Shown in pieces: positions 19,779 to 29,614 of a stretch of 64,000 bases of DNA. Made by a program: the position numbers and the translations under genes. The notes under the pieces are model-generated. The model was not told where the DNA came from and ran no database searches. It was given only the letters and a program-made list of their open reading frames with translations. Source of the DNA: Bifidobacterium breve. GTDB lineage: Bacteria; Actinomycetota; Actinomycetes; Nanopelagicales; Nanopelagicaceae. The DNA lies in assembly GCA_945881945.1 (NCBI GenBank), contig CAMCVO010000003.1, positions 1 to 64,000 of the forward strand, in the 5' to 3' direction. Positions within the stretch are counted from its first letter, which is position 1, and the number at the start of each line of letters is the position of its first letter.

Positions 19779-21295
19779 GAAATAACTTTTAACTCTTTAG
19801 CATTAACCTCTCGATCTGGAACTTGAATTATCACAATCTCTAAACCGTTAACTGACTTACTCATCACTTTTTGTAGTTCTACGGGGTTGTTTACTTTCAC
19901 TACATTTAAGCCAAAACCAGCACAAACTTTAACTAGATCTAAGTTATGCGGAGTACCGAACAACTGATCAAAATTTTCCACGCCCGCCTGTGGCAAGGTA
20001 GAAAATATCCCACCCCCATTGTTATCAATAACATAAATGCGCACATTCTCATTAGCTGTATTGCTCAAAGCTGAAATATCATGCAGGAAGGTCAGATCAC
20101 CTAAAATTGCATAGGTAGTATCAAACTCTCTTGCAACTCCAAAAACTGTTGAGATATTGCCATCAATGCCAGCTAAACCACGATTTGCAAAAATCTCAAG
20201 GCCACCTCTTGGCTTACAAAATGCCTCAACATCTCTAACTGGGCGAGACGAGCCAACAAATAAAGCACTTGAATTTGGCATTGATTTGGTGATTTCTAAA
20301 GTAACAAATTGCTCTGACCACTGTAAATTCTCAATCTTCTTAGCGGTTAAATCTGATGCTTTTTGCCAAATATTTGAATCTGTTTTCTCGCTAACGACCT
20401 GACTTGGCAAGGTTGAAAGCAGTAAGTTCCCCTCTCTCTTACTATCTATATCTAAGGATCGTGGATCAATCACAATCAAATTCTTTGCAAGCTTTATAAA
20501 GTTGTTCGTACTTCTTGACAATGTAGTTCTACCAATTACTACTACATTTTCTGGGGCTAATTCCTTCGCAATCTCACTGTCACTTAAAAATAATGCGGCG
20601 TGCGCAATCGCCTGTGGAAAGGAGAGTGGATCTTCGGAAATTACTGGCCAATTTAATTTCTTTGCAAACTCCAACACCTGATCAACTCGGTATCCTGCGC
20701 GATCATGTCCAATAACTAAAACACCAGTGGTTACTTCGAGTTTACCTTCGATATGGTTTTCAAAACTTATTGGATTTATCTTTATTCCTGCAAGCCAATC
20801 GTTTTTCTCAACACTAACTAGTGGCTCATCAAATTGGATGTTTAGGTGTACTGGACCAGTGTTTAGCAGCGACTTGATTTCAATCTCTGATGAAATATCA
20901 TGAGTTTTGACTCCTGGAAAAATATTTACTTGATTTGTTGTTTGGTTTGCACCAGTTTTTCTCAGCCTAGCCGGTCTATCAGCGGTAATAATTAATAATT
21001 TATTAGCGCTGTGCAACGCTTCGATAGCAGCTGGATGAAAATTTGCAGCCGCAGTTCCACTTGTGCAAATAACTGCAACATAGTTGTTACTAGCCTTTGA
21101 TACTCCTAGTGCAAAGAAGGCAGCACCTCGTTCATCAATTTTTACATGCAGGTCAATTATTTGTTTTTCGGCGGCCTCACCCACCGCGGTAAGTAACGGT
21201 GCGTTACGCGACCCAGGGGAAACAACGAAATCACTAACTCCTGCTTCAATTAATTGACGCAGAACCGCATGGGCCAACTTAGTTGAATTACTCAT
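19733..21295 (-). CDS. menD: 2-succinyl-5-enolpyruvyl-6-hydroxy-3-cyclohexene-1-carboxylate synthase
   Basis: A 520-residue thiamine-diphosphate enzyme that joins isochorismate and 2-oxoglutarate. The N-terminal FVVSPGSRNAPLL and DERGAAFFALG (with the catalytic Glu) are typical of MenD. The cofactor motif runs from GDLTFLHD to NNGGGIFSTLPQ near residues 390-425. It is the third gene of a menB-menC-menD unit and shares one base with menC. The C-terminal 15 codons overlap the convergent menF. Confidence 0.95.
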   Translation of the reverse strand: MSNSTKLAHAVLRQLIEAGVSDFVVSPGSRNAPLLTAVGEAAEKQIIDLHVKIDERGAAFFALGVSKASNNYVAVICTSGTAAANFHPAAIEALHSANKLLIITADRPARLRKTGANQTTNQVNIFPGVKTHDISSEIEIKSLLNTGPVHLNIQFDEPLVSVEKNDWLAGIKINPISFENHIEGKLEVTTGVLVIGHDRAGYRVDQVLEFAKKLNWPVISEDPLSFPQAIAHAALFLSDSEIAKELAPENVVVIGRTTLSRSTNNFIKLAKNLIVIDPRSLDIDSKREGNLLLSTLPSQVVSEKTDSNIWQKASDLTAKKIENLQWSEQFVTLEITKSMPNSSALFVGSSRPVRDVEAFCKPRGGLEIFANRGLAGIDGNISTVFGVAREFDTTYAILGDLTFLHDISALSNTANENVRIYVIDNNGGGIFSTLPQAGVENFDQLFGTPHNLDLVKVCAGFGLNVVKVNNPVELQKVMSKSVNGLEIVIIQVPDREVNAKELKVISQSISSAVRIGINLA

Positions 21296-22233
21296 TATGA
21301 AACCTCGGCATATATCTCATTAACTCTATCTTGCCACCAACTCTGTCTTGCTGGCAGCACTTTAAACTCTTCGATTAAATCAGGAACTATTCTTCGGTTT
21401 TTAATGTACCCATTCTCTGCTATTAGTGGTTTGCTCGTAACATCTGCTTCAAGCAGTGCAGTAGTTGCTAAACCACATGGACCATAAAGATTTGGAATCG
21501 AAGCTGCCAGCGATAAACCATGAGAAATACCGACACTACTATCTAAAGCACTAGAAATTACTACTGGCAGTTGGATTTTTTCAATTACCTCAAAGGCTGA
21601 TAAAAAACCACCACTTGGTGCCCACTTAATGATTGCCACATCAGCAACCTCTTTTAATCTTGTTAAATCAGATCCAAGATATTTTCTAATTGATTCATCA
21701 ACGGCAATTGGGATTTTTACCGTTTGACGCAATGATTTAAGGTCTGCAATATCTAGACATGGCTGCTCTACATAATCAATCTGTCCCGGAAACTCTTGTA
21801 GATAATTTCTCAAATTGGCAATTGCTTCTTCTAGGTTCCAACCACCATTAACGTCCAACCGGAATTTTGCGCCAGGTATCTTCCGTAGAACTTCTTGGAG
21901 TAAGAATTGATCATTAATAAAGTCATTGACCTTGACCTTGACCGTTGTGCAACCATTAAAGCTAGCCAACAGTGTTGATACTTGATCAACTTTCATATTT
22001 GGCAATGTTGCATTTACTTCTACTTCATTACGAACCGGCTTTGGCGCAGGTTTTGTAGCAGATTCAAGTGCAGCCTTAAGCCAGGTTGCTGACTCCTTAT
22101 TGTTGTACTCAATAAAAGGTGAGAACTCGCTCCAGCCCTCAGGTCCTTCAAATAATGCAATTTCACGATTTTTTATCTGTCGAAAATTGTATTTAACTGG
22201 AATTGAAACTACTTTGAGTTGAAACGGAAACAT
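21295..22233 (-). CDS. menC: o-Succinylbenzoate synthase
   Basis: A 312-residue enolase-superfamily enzyme that dehydrates SHCHC to o-succinylbenzoate. The catalytic KxK pair is Lys99/Lys101. Likely metal ligands are Asp127, Glu156 and Asp179, and the second catalytic lysine is Lys203 (IIKWAPSGG). It lies 3 bases after menB and overlaps menD by one base. Length is typical of actinobacterial MenC. Confidence 0.94.
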   Translation of the reverse strand: MFPFQLKVVSIPVKYNFRQIKNREIALFEGPEGWSEFSPFIEYNNKESATWLKAALESATKPAPKPVRNEVEVNATLPNMKVDQVSTLLASFNGCTTVKVKVNDFINDQFLLQEVLRKIPGAKFRLDVNGGWNLEEAIANLRNYLQEFPGQIDYVEQPCLDIADLKSLRQTVKIPIAVDESIRKYLGSDLTRLKEVADVAIIKWAPSGGFLSAFEVIEKIQLPVVISSALDSSVGISHGLSLAASIPNLYGPCGLATTALLEADVTSKPLIAENGYIKNRRIVPDLIEEFKVLPARQSWWQDRVNEIYAEVS

Positions 22234-22236
22234 TAA

Positions 22237-23115
22237 TTAAGGGCGTTTAGGGAATTTATCAAAGTTTGGCTCGCGCTTTTCTTGATAAGCGTTTCTACCC
22301 TCTTGACCTTCCTCGGTTAGGTAAAACAACAATGTTGCATCACCTGCTAATTGCTGAACCCCAGCTAAGCCATCATCTGCAGCATTTAAGCCAGCCTTTA
22401 GTAATCGAAGTGCCATTGGTGAGTGTCTAAGCATCTCTCGTGCCCATGAAACTGTCTCTGCCTCTAAATCTTTAACTGGGACAACAGCATTTACTAATCC
22501 CATATCTAATGCTTCTTGCGCATCGTATTGGCGGCAAAGAAACCAAATTTCTCGCGCTTTCTTTTGGCCAACATGCGCCGCTAATAACCCGGCTCCATAG
22601 CCGCCATCAAATGATCCAACCATCGGACCTGTTTGACCAAACTTTGCATTCTCTGCTGCAATCGTTAAATCACAAACCACGTGCAAAACATGTCCGCCGC
22701 CAATAGCCCAGCCTGCAACCATTGCTACAACTGGTTTAGGGGTTCTGCGAATTTGAACTTGTAGATCTAAAACATTTAGCCGACCAATTCCTTTTTTACT
22801 TAATTCATCATCACCAAGATAGCCATCATCACCACGAACATTTATGTCACCACCGGAACAAAAAGCCTCACTGCCTTCACCTGTGAATATGATTACTCCA
22901 ACTTGATCATTGTCACGCGCCAAATCAAAGGCCTTGGCTAACTCTTTTAGCGTTTGTGGGCGAAAAGCATTTCGTACCTCTGGGCGGTTGATTGTAATTT
23001 TTGCCATACCTTCAGATACTTGATATCTAATATCTTTAAAATCTTCGCCACCTATGCCGCTCTCCCACTTTGGAATAGTTCGATCACCAGGTGCTCGTTT
23101 AATCGGCTTGCTCAA
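22237..23115 (-). CDS. menB: 1,4-Dihydroxy-2-naphthoyl-CoA synthase
   Basis: A 292-residue crotonase-fold enzyme closing the naphthoquinone ring. The oxyanion-hole segment [11 protein letters not shown] and [19 protein letters not shown] match MenB, as does [15 protein letters not shown]. The start is TTG at 23115, preceded by AGGAG with 6 bases spacing. It is the first gene of menB-menC-menD. The 48-base gap to the divergent menE must contain both promoters. Confidence 0.95.
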   Translation of the reverse strand: MSKPIKRAPGDRTIPKWESGIGGEDFKDIRYQVSEGMAKITINRPEVRNAFRPQTLKELAKAFDLARDNDQVGVIIFTGEGSEAFCSGGDINVRGDDGYLGDDELSKKGIGRLNVLDLQVQIRRTPKPVVAMVAGWAIGGGHVLHVVCDLTIAAENAKFGQTGPMVGSFDGGYGAGLLAAHVGQKKAREIWFLCRQYDAQEALDMGLVNAVVPVKDLEAETVSWAREMLRHSPMALRLLKAGLNAADDGLAGVQQLAGDATLLFYLTEEGQEGRNAYQEKREPNFDKFPKRP

Positions 23116-23169
23116 GAGGTGCTCCTAAGGTTTTATTCACAATTAGATAAGAGATAGCCTACGGTGATT

Positions 23170-24246
23170 ATGGGAGAAAAAGAACTACGAGAATTAATCC
23201 CGATTCAGGCTGAGTGGTCAATCCCACAATTACAAGAAAATTTAGCGGTAGCACTTGAAGGATCAGGGCCAGCACTTTCTACCGCCACCTTGAGGGTCAA
23301 GCAAGTTCCAAGTGAGATTGCACTTGTTGTAAGTACATCAGGCTCAACAGGTACCCCAAAAGCTGTTGCGATTTCTTCAGCTGCACTAATTGCCTCAACA
23401 AATGCTAGCCATAAGTATTTAGGTGCCACACCAGGTGACTCTTGGTCTTTGTTGCTGCCAACAACTCATATTGCTGGGCTTAATGTATTAATTAGAGCAA
23501 CCGCACTTGGCTCTAGAGTTATAGATAATCGAAGTAAAGATAATTACATCGATGCAGATTTTGTTTCTATTGTTCCAACTCAACTATATAAAGCATTGAC
23601 CTCTGATGCTAAGTTACTAGAACACTTGACTGCTGCTGAGGCAGTTTTAGTTGGTGGAGCAACTTTAAGTGAAAAAATCAAAAAAGAGGCTGCGAGTAAG
23701 CATATAAAAATTATTACTACTTATGGAATGACTGAAATGAGTGGTGGCTGTGTTTATAACCAAAAACCACTAGATGGGGTGGGAATTAAAATTTCTAATC
23801 AGGGGTTGATTCAACTTAGCGGGCCAACGATCGCATCTGGATATTTAAATGAGGATGGAAAAATCTCTGATGAGTTTAAATCTGGGTGGTTTGAAAGTAG
23901 TGACTTGGGAGAATTTAATAATGGCGTACTAAAGATTTTAGGCAGATCTGATGAGGTAATAATTTCAGGGGGTGAAAAGATATCTTTAGTAGAGGTTGAA
24001 GAGCTGATTAAAAAAATATTGCCAGGAGTTGAAGTTATCACTTTTGCCATGGCAGATGATAAGTGGGGCGATAAATTATGTCTCGCCTCAACCTCGGTGA
24101 TTAATCAGGAAGAGTTGCGGATAAAAATAGGAAATCTAGCAACCCCCAAAGAACTATTTGTTTTTGAATCAATCCCTAAAACTTCAATCGGTAAACCAGA
24201 TCGAAGGCTGGCTGCCCAAATTGCAAGTAAGATGAGGATTAAATGA
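23170..24246 (+). CDS. menE: o-Succinylbenzoate-CoA ligase
   Basis: A 358-residue adenylate-forming enzyme activating o-succinylbenzoate. It has the P-loop STSGSTGTPKAVA near the N-terminus, the A5-type TTYGMTE, GWFESSDLGEF and the C-terminal catalytic lysine segment KTSIGKPDRR. It is short compared with the Escherichia coli enzyme but similar in length to actinobacterial MenE, which lacks much of the N-terminal domain. A GTG at 23164 is an alternative start. It overlaps menA by 4 bases (ATGA). Confidence 0.93.
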   Translation: MGEKELRELIPIQAEWSIPQLQENLAVALEGSGPALSTATLRVKQVPSEIALVVSTSGSTGTPKAVAISSAALIASTNASHKYLGATPGDSWSLLLPTTHIAGLNVLIRATALGSRVIDNRSKDNYIDADFVSIVPTQLYKALTSDAKLLEHLTAAEAVLVGGATLSEKIKKEAASKHIKIITTYGMTEMSGGCVYNQKPLDGVGIKISNQGLIQLSGPTIASGYLNEDGKISDEFKSGWFESSDLGEFNNGVLKILGRSDEVIISGGEKISLVEVEELIKKILPGVEVITFAMADDKWGDKLCLASTSVINQEELRIKIGNLATPKELFVFESIPKTSIGKPDRRLAAQIASKMRIK

Positions 24247-25091
24247 ATAAATGGATAATTGGCGCCAGAGTTAAGACTCTGCCTGCAGCTGTTGCTCCCG
24301 TGTTAGTTGGCACCGCCTATGCCACTCAGATTTCCTTGCTAAATGCTGCATTAGCTATGACGGTGGCACTATTTCTTCAGATTGCAGTGAACTATTCAAA
24401 CGATTACTCAGATGGCGTAAAAGGAACAGATGCCAATCGTGTTGGTCCAGTTCGACTAGTTGCATCTGGTTTAGCGACTGCAAAATCAGTCAAGCAAGCT
24501 GCACTTATCTCATTTGTAATAGCTGCAATTGCTGGAACTATTCTGGCAATTAATATTTCATACTGGCTAATTGCTGTTGGAGCTTTTTCCATATGGGCAG
24601 CTTGGGGATACACCGGGGGCAAGAAACCTTACGGCTACTTTGGATTTGGTGAACTTTCAGTCTTCATTTTTTTTGGCTTAGTAGCAACAGTTGGTAGTTA
24701 CTACGTTCAAGCGCAAGAAATTAATTGGCAAATTATCTTTCTGGCAATTCCAGTTGGTGCACAATCTTGTGCGATTTTGGCAGCTAATAACTTACGAGAT
24801 CTACCCCAAGATGCTCTGGCAGGTAAAAAAACCATGGCGGTTAAAATCGGAGATAAAAATACTCGGCGTTTTTTTGTGCTTCTCATAGTAATTGCTCAGA
24901 TTTTTGCTCTTGGAGCCAGCGCAATAACCCAATTAGCCTTTATTTGTGCTCTGTGCCTGCCACTAACCTACTTAATCAGTAGAGAGGTATTAACTGGCGC
25001 TGCCGGTAAAGAGTTAATCTCTGTTTTGACTAGAACCGCAAAATTACAGTTACTAATGGCTGTGTTATTGACTACTGCACTCATAATCTAA
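24243..25091 (+). CDS. menA: 1,4-Dihydroxy-2-naphthoate polyprenyltransferase
   Basis: A 282-residue UbiA-family membrane enzyme that attaches the polyprenyl chain to dihydroxynaphthoate. The first Asp-rich motif is NDYSDGVKGTD (53-63), and the second is NNLRDLPQDALAGKKT near residue 185. About nine hydrophobic helices are present. Its prenyl substrate probably comes from the polyprenyl synthase at 1790-2776. It is translationally coupled to menE. Confidence 0.95.
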   Translation: MNKWIIGARVKTLPAAVAPVLVGTAYATQISLLNAALAMTVALFLQIAVNYSNDYSDGVKGTDANRVGPVRLVASGLATAKSVKQAALISFVIAAIAGTILAINISYWLIAVGAFSIWAAWGYTGGKKPYGYFGFGELSVFIFFGLVATVGSYYVQAQEINWQIIFLAIPVGAQSCAILAANNLRDLPQDALAGKKTMAVKIGDKNTRRFFVLLIVIAQIFALGASAITQLAFICALCLPLTYLISREVLTGAAGKELISVLTRTAKLQLLMAVLLTTALII

Positions 25092-25097
25092 AAAGGC

Positions 25098-25103
25098 TAA
25101 ACT
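25098..25103 (+). promoter_or_regulatory. -10 box TAAACT, leaderless layout
   Basis: TAAACT is followed by exactly 6 bases and the ATG at 25110. It lies only 7 bases after the menA stop, so the small membrane protein gene can be transcribed separately from menE-menA. No -35 element is obvious. Confidence 0.5.
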
Positions 25104-25109
25104 AAGGGC

Positions 25110-25361
25110 ATGATTAAGTACCTAGTGGTCCTGGTAATAGTTATTGATATTTATACATTAATTGATTGCGCTATGACACCACAGGAGAAGGTTCGAAGGT
25201 TTCCTAAATGGGCTTGGTTATTGATCATTATTCTTACTGGAATAATTGGTGATATTGCCTGGTTTGTCGCAGGTAGACCAAAGAGACCTAGACCTAATCG
25301 TGGCGGGAATAAGAGAATTATTCCGCCAGATGACAATCCTGATTTTTTAAGAAAGCTATAA
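25110..25361 (+). CDS. Small PLDc_N-domain membrane protein
   Basis: An 83-residue protein with two hydrophobic helices (about residues 3-20 and 36-53) and a basic C-terminus rich in Arg and Pro. The sequence between them, TLIDCAMTPQEKVRRFPKWAWLLIIIL, matches the phospholipase D nuclease N-terminal (PLDc_N) family of small actinobacterial membrane proteins. No catalytic domain follows, and the function is unknown. It has its own likely -10 box. Its end overlaps the convergent ccsB by 6 bases. Confidence 0.82.
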   Translation: MIKYLVVLVIVIDIYTLIDCAMTPQEKVRRFPKWAWLLIIILTGIIGDIAWFVAGRPKRPRPNRGGNKRIIPPDDNPDFLRKL

Positions 25362-26255
25362 ACCAGAGTATGTGTGGCGACCTGTTCCCCATACATTTAT
25401 ATAAATGTAATTAAATAGGAATGTAGAGCCGGCAAGTAAACATAACCAAGCTGCTTTTCTGCCTCGCCAACCAATGGTCACACGAGCATGCAAATAAGCA
25501 GCATATGCAACCCAAGTTATAAAGGCCCAAGTTTCTTTTGGATCCCATCCCCAGTAACGCCCCCATGCAGCCTCTGCCCAAATTGCCCCAGCAATTACTG
25601 AAAATGTCCACAATGGAAATACCAGAGCTACTAATCGATATGAAAGGTTATCTAGTGATTCAAGTGTTGGTAATTTCTCAGCCCATACCGGTCTAATACC
25701 TTTTTGCTCATATCTGTCAAGAATTAAATATGTACCGGCGATGCAATTAGCAAGTAGGAAAACACCGCCAGAGATAATCGCTGCTGACACATGAATTACT
25801 AACCAAGGTGATTTAAGTGCTGGCATCAGTGGCGCACTTGGTCGGTATAGCAAAGTTACTGCAGTTCCCAAAGTTAGTAATGTTGAAAGTGCTGCTGGCA
25901 AACCTAACCAACGTAACTTATATTTCTTAAGTGCAAATAAATAAGCACCACTAAATGTCATCGCTCCAGTTATTGAAAACTCATACATATTTCCCCAAGG
26001 AACCCGATTTGCTGAAATTCCTCGAAAAATCACACCAGGTAGCAAAAGTAAGAAACCTAAAACCATGAAGGCAGTAGCAAGTCTGCCCACTCGCTCTGTC
26101 CGTGAAAAATCTAACTTTGTTTTCTTAACAGATTTTGCTGGAGTTTTCACCGACCAAGCCACCTCTATGGCGTGAGCTAGAAAGGCTAAAGCATAAAATA
26201 GGATTGCAGAGTAAATAAGATTATTTGATAACACAGCAGCCGAGTTATCGCTCAT
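25356..26255 (-). CDS. ccsB: Cytochrome c biogenesis protein CcsB/ResC type
   Basis: A 299-residue polytopic membrane protein with the heme-handling WWD motif WGWDPKETW at 235-243. It has eight or so helices, with likely heme-ligand histidines at about 155 and 252-256. With ResB it forms the System II cytochrome c synthase, which ligates heme to apocytochrome c outside the membrane. It overlaps resB by 11 bases and ends the histidine phosphatase-tlpA-ccdA-resB-ccsB unit, matching the order known from mycobacteria (Rv0525-Rv0529). Confidence 0.95.
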   Translation of the reverse strand: MSDNSAAVLSNNLIYSAILFYALAFLAHAIEVAWSVKTPAKSVKKTKLDFSRTERVGRLATAFMVLGFLLLLPGVIFRGISANRVPWGNMYEFSITGAMTFSGAYLFALKKYKLRWLGLPAALSTLLTLGTAVTLLYRPSAPLMPALKSPWLVIHVSAAIISGGVFLLANCIAGTYLILDRYEQKGIRPVWAEKLPTLESLDNLSYRLVALVFPLWTFSVIAGAIWAEAAWGRYWGWDPKETWAFITWVAYAAYLHARVTIGWRGRKAAWLCLLAGSTFLFNYIYINVWGTGRHTYSGL

Positions 26256-27693
26256 TACTCATCTCCTTTACTAAATCTTTAATCTCTTCTTCTAATCCTG
26301 GTATGCCATTCTTAGCAAGACCTGCAACCTGAGTCTTTCTTCCTTGCTTAATCCAAACTCTTCGCTGCCTTGTAAATAAAGAGATTAACAATCCCAAGAT
26401 CGCAAGTATTGCACCAATTAATGCAAAACCTTTTCCAGGATCATTAACTATTTGTAAGTTAACCCAAGAAGTCCATCCTGTAAATGTGACGCTGCCCTCA
26501 CCAAAGTCATAACTTTCATTTAGTACTAGCGCCTTTAAACCTATGCGCTCCATTTTGCTGGTATCAATTCGATAAACCGATTGCGGAACTCCAGTATTAA
26601 GACCTAAATCACCTTTCCAAATTGCTAACAAAAGTCGAGGATCTAAAACCTCTGGATAGGAGGAAAAGCCACCCCGTATTGGATCTCGAGCTGCGGTAGG
26701 GAGAAAGGAGGCAACAAATCCAATCTGGGGCTGCATATCAGGGATTTTTATCGCACCGATTGAAGAAAGATTTCCATCTTGTGGCAAAAATGTTGTTGGG
26801 CCATCAAAAATAACTTTGCCTGTTTTATCTTTTACAACCACAGTTGGTGCGTAACCATTTGCTTGTAAGTAAATCTTGGTACTTCCATAGGTAAGCGGTT
26901 GATTAACCTTAATAACTCTAGTTGTCTCATTAGAGCCAGCAGGGTTGGCTGTTAACACTGTTAACTCATAATCAATTGCGGCATTTGTTACCGGGTCATA
27001 CTCAGCCTTGAAGTCTTTAACTGTTAATGAAAATGGTGGAAGTGAATCTTCGGCTTGATACTTACCAAATCCTAAAATGTCATAAGAGGTAGGGGTATTT
27101 ATAAACCGATCTCCAACATTAACAATTGCATCACCACGACTTCCAAGTAATGATCCAACTCCTACTGCAATCAGGATTAAAACTAGTGACAAATGAAAGA
27201 GTAGATTTCCACTTTCTCTGGCATATCCCTTCTCTGCTGAAATTGAATTTTCATCTCTTCTAATCCGAAAGTGCTTCTTCTTTAAATACTTTTCTACCTC
27301 GTCTAGCTCTACTTTTTTCATCTCGGTATAAAACTCCATGCGATCTAGATACTTAGGAGTTAGCGGCGGCTTGGCACCTATCGCCTTTAAATGTTCAATG
27401 CTTCGCGGTAGGACGCAGCCAATTAAAGAGATGAACAACAATAAATAGATTGCACTAAACCAAGGTGAACTAAAAACTTCAAACATGCTGAATCGATCAA
27501 GCCAAATTGCAGCCTGCGGGTTATCAATAAAATATTGTCTTACTTGAACTGGATTCTGACTGCGCTGAGGAAAAAGTGAACCTGGAATAGCTGCAACAGC
27601 TAGGAGTAGCAAAAGAATTAGCGCAATACGCATGCTGGTTAGTTGGCGCCAGCACCAGCGCATAAAAGATCTGCTATCTAATACAGTACTCAT
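26245..27693 (-). CDS. resB: Cytochrome c biogenesis protein ResB
   Basis: A 482-residue protein with three N-terminal hydrophobic helices, a large extracytoplasmic domain (about 200-410) and one C-terminal helix near 425-445. The N-terminal SMRIALILLLLLAVAAIPGS followed by PQR is characteristic of ResB/Ccs1. It partners CcsB in System II cytochrome c maturation. It overlaps ccdA by one base and ccsB by 11 bases. The short charged C-terminal tail is cytoplasmic by prediction. Confidence 0.94.
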   Translation of the reverse strand: MSTVLDSRSFMRWCWRQLTSMRIALILLLLLAVAAIPGSLFPQRSQNPVQVRQYFIDNPQAAIWLDRFSMFEVFSSPWFSAIYLLLFISLIGCVLPRSIEHLKAIGAKPPLTPKYLDRMEFYTEMKKVELDEVEKYLKKKHFRIRRDENSISAEKGYARESGNLLFHLSLVLILIAVGVGSLLGSRGDAIVNVGDRFINTPTSYDILGFGKYQAEDSLPPFSLTVKDFKAEYDPVTNAAIDYELTVLTANPAGSNETTRVIKVNQPLTYGSTKIYLQANGYAPTVVVKDKTGKVIFDGPTTFLPQDGNLSSIGAIKIPDMQPQIGFVASFLPTAARDPIRGGFSSYPEVLDPRLLLAIWKGDLGLNTGVPQSVYRIDTSKMERIGLKALVLNESYDFGEGSVTFTGWTSWVNLQIVNDPGKGFALIGAILAILGLLISLFTRQRRVWIKQGRKTQVAGLAKNGIPGLEEEIKDLVKEMSNER

Positions 27694-28424
27694 TAGATTA
27701 TTGGTATGAATCCACTAATTAAATCTCGCAAGCTATTCATTAATTTATCCCATAGGTCTGAGACCTGCAGCAGGCCAATTAAAATCAAGAAACCTCCACC
27801 AAATTTTGTTATAGCGCTACCGTGGCTTGAAATAAATTTTCGCATTGGCTCTGCCTTATCTAAAAACAACCCCATCAATATGAAAGGAAGACCAAGGCCA
27901 AAACAGTAAGCGGCAGAAAGAATTGCTCCTCGTTGAGCAGTTGCACTCTGGATAGCTAAAACTTGAACTGCGCCAAGTGTTGGTCCAATACAAGGGGTCC
28001 AACCAATTCCAAAAGCAAAACCAAGAAGTGGTGCAAAAGCTAATCCGCTGCGCATTCGCCAGGCAGGCTTAAAGCTTCTATAAAATCTCTCACTGAGTAA
28101 GAAGATAAAACCAAGTCCAATTGTGAGTAACCCAAGGGCAATAGAGAGCGGCCTTGAGTTCTCCGCAATTTTTGAGCCTAAGCCACCAAACAATGCTCCG
28201 TATGAAATAAACAATAAAGTAAAGCCTGAGACAAATAGCAATGATCCCAGAAAAACTCTACTTCTACTCTTTACATCACTCATACCGGATGCATAGGAAA
28301 GATAACCAGGAACTAGTGGAATCACGCAAGGAGAAAAGAAAGAAACTAAACCTGCCAAGGCTGCAACCAACATAGCCACCAAAAGATTGGCATCAAAAAT
28401 CTGATCTATTAAAAACTCAATCAT
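27693..28424 (-). CDS. ccdA: Thiol-disulfide transporter CcdA
   Basis: A 243-residue DsbD-type membrane protein with six hydrophobic helices. The redox pair is Cys33 (SPCVIPLVPGYLSY) and Cys145 (GWTPCIGPTLG), both in conserved surroundings. It carries electrons from cytoplasmic thioredoxin to the extracytoplasmic TlpA-type protein encoded just upstream, which it overlaps by 8 bases. It keeps apocytochrome c cysteines reduced for heme ligation. Confidence 0.95.
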   Translation of the reverse strand: MIEFLIDQIFDANLLVAMLVAALAGLVSFFSPCVIPLVPGYLSYASGMSDVKSRSRVFLGSLLFVSGFTLLFISYGALFGGLGSKIAENSRPLSIALGLLTIGLGFIFLLSERFYRSFKPAWRMRSGLAFAPLLGFAFGIGWTPCIGPTLGAVQVLAIQSATAQRGAILSAAYCFGLGLPFILMGLFLDKAEPMRKFISSHGSAITKFGGGFLILIGLLQVSDLWDKLMNSLRDLISGFIPII

Positions 28425-28956
28425 TTACTAGTACCTTATCCAACATTTTCTTTAAGCCGGCCACTGTTACCTCACCACTTATTCTTACCGCAACTTTCCC
28501 ATCCTGATCAATTATTAGCGTGGTAGGAATTGCGTTTGGGATCAGTGAGCCACCAAAACCAATTAACAAAGAATCATCAATAAATGTTGGAAATGTTAGA
28601 TTAAATGTTTCATAAAATGCCCTAGCTGATGAGAGATTATCTCTAGTCAAAATTCCAGCAAATTGGACCTGTGGGTAATTAACTGAAAACTCTTGCAGTA
28701 CTGGCGCTTCAGCACGGCAGGGTGCACACCAAGATGCCCAGACATTAACCACTGTTACTTGATTTGAATTAAGAGTAATTTCTCCAGTAGTTAAAGTAGG
28801 ACCAGATAATATTGGGGCACTTTTTCTTTGATCTTTTTCAACAAAAGTGGCAATACCACTACCTGATATAAATGAATTTTCATTCACGCTTGATAATCCT
28901 CCACCAGCGCAGCCAGTTAACAAGAATAGGCAGAGTAGTGCTGAAATTAATTTCAT
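28417..28956 (-). CDS. TlpA/ResA-type thioredoxin lipoprotein
   Basis: A 179-residue exported thioredoxin-fold protein. A signal peptide ends in the lipobox LLTGC, giving a lipidated Cys16. The active site is CAPC at 77-80 within NVWASWCAPCRAEAP. It reduces apocytochrome c cysteines and is itself reduced by CcdA. It overlaps both the histidine phosphatase gene (4 bases) and ccdA (8 bases). Confidence 0.94.
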   Translation of the reverse strand: MKLISALLCLFLLTGCAGGGLSSVNENSFISGSGIATFVEKDQRKSAPILSGPTLTTGEITLNSNQVTVVNVWASWCAPCRAEAPVLQEFSVNYPQVQFAGILTRDNLSSARAFYETFNLTFPTFIDDSLLIGFGGSLIPNAIPTTLIIDQDGKVAVRISGEVTVAGLKKMLDKVLVND

Positions 28957-29576
28957 TTTTTAATAGGTAATAGGTGTTGTGCGGGCTCAGAGTAGGAGAC
29001 ACCATTAACCATTCCATTTGAATCTAATTCAAATGATGTAACTGAGGCTAATGAGCACTCACGTTTCCTTGGATCATGAAGTAGTCGCCTACCCTCAACA
29101 GCTGAACGTAGTATCCAAATCGGTAGTTGATGTGAAACGCAAATGGCATCCTTGCCACCTGCGGCATCTCGAGCTGCGAACAATGCTTTTAACATTCTAT
29201 TAATTATTTGATCATATGGCTCTCCCCAGGAAGGTCGCCAAGGGTTATACAAATAGCGCCAAGACTTAGGGTGTTTGAGAACCCCACTACCTAATTCAAA
29301 TCTTTTGCCTTCAAAGATATTACTTGCTTCAATTAAATTCTTATCAATTGTTAGTTGCAACCTATGGTTATCAATAATTGGTGCAACAGTTTCTTGTGCA
29401 CGTTGGAGTGGTGAAGAGTGAATTGCTCCTAAATTTAAGTTTTTTGACCACTGCGCAATGACCTGGGCCATTTGAATACCACGCTCGCTTAATCGCCAAC
29501 CTGGTTGAAGTCCATAAAGAATTTTCTCCGGATTATGAACCTCACCATGTCTAATGAAGTGAATTATCTGCGCCAT
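28953..29576 (-). CDS. Histidine phosphatase family protein
   Basis: A 207-residue phosphoglycerate-mutase-like protein with the catalytic FIRHGE motif at 7-12 (phosphohistidine His10), HSSPLQRAQETV near 53 and SHQLPIW near 147. It heads the cytochrome c maturation operon, as in mycobacteria, but its substrate is unknown. Start codon spacing to a TATGCT box (6 bases) suggests a leaderless mRNA. Confidence 0.92.
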   Translation of the reverse strand: MAQIIHFIRHGEVHNPEKILYGLQPGWRLSERGIQMAQVIAQWSKNLNLGAIHSSPLQRAQETVAPIIDNHRLQLTIDKNLIEASNIFEGKRFELGSGVLKHPKSWRYLYNPWRPSWGEPYDQIINRMLKALFAARDAAGGKDAICVSHQLPIWILRSAVEGRRLLHDPRKRECSLASVTSFELDSNGMVNGVSYSEPAQHLLPIKK

Positions 29577-29582
29577 GAGGTA

Positions 29583-29588
29583 AGCATA
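29583..29588 (-). promoter_or_regulatory. -10 box TATGCT of the cytochrome c maturation operon
   Basis: On the minus strand TATGCT is followed by 6 bases and the ATG of the histidine phosphatase gene at 29576. The box for the divergent HAD gene lies 26 bases away (29615-29620), so the two promoters share a 50-base gap. Confidence 0.5.
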
Positions 29589-29614
29589 AAGCAGTGGAAT
29601 TCAGGCTCGTTCGC

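Noticed and set aside
23116-23163. Possible paired promoters between menB and menE
   Set aside because: A TAGCCT is visible for menE, but neither a clear -35 nor a well-placed minus-strand -10 box could be supported, so I did not list them as sites.
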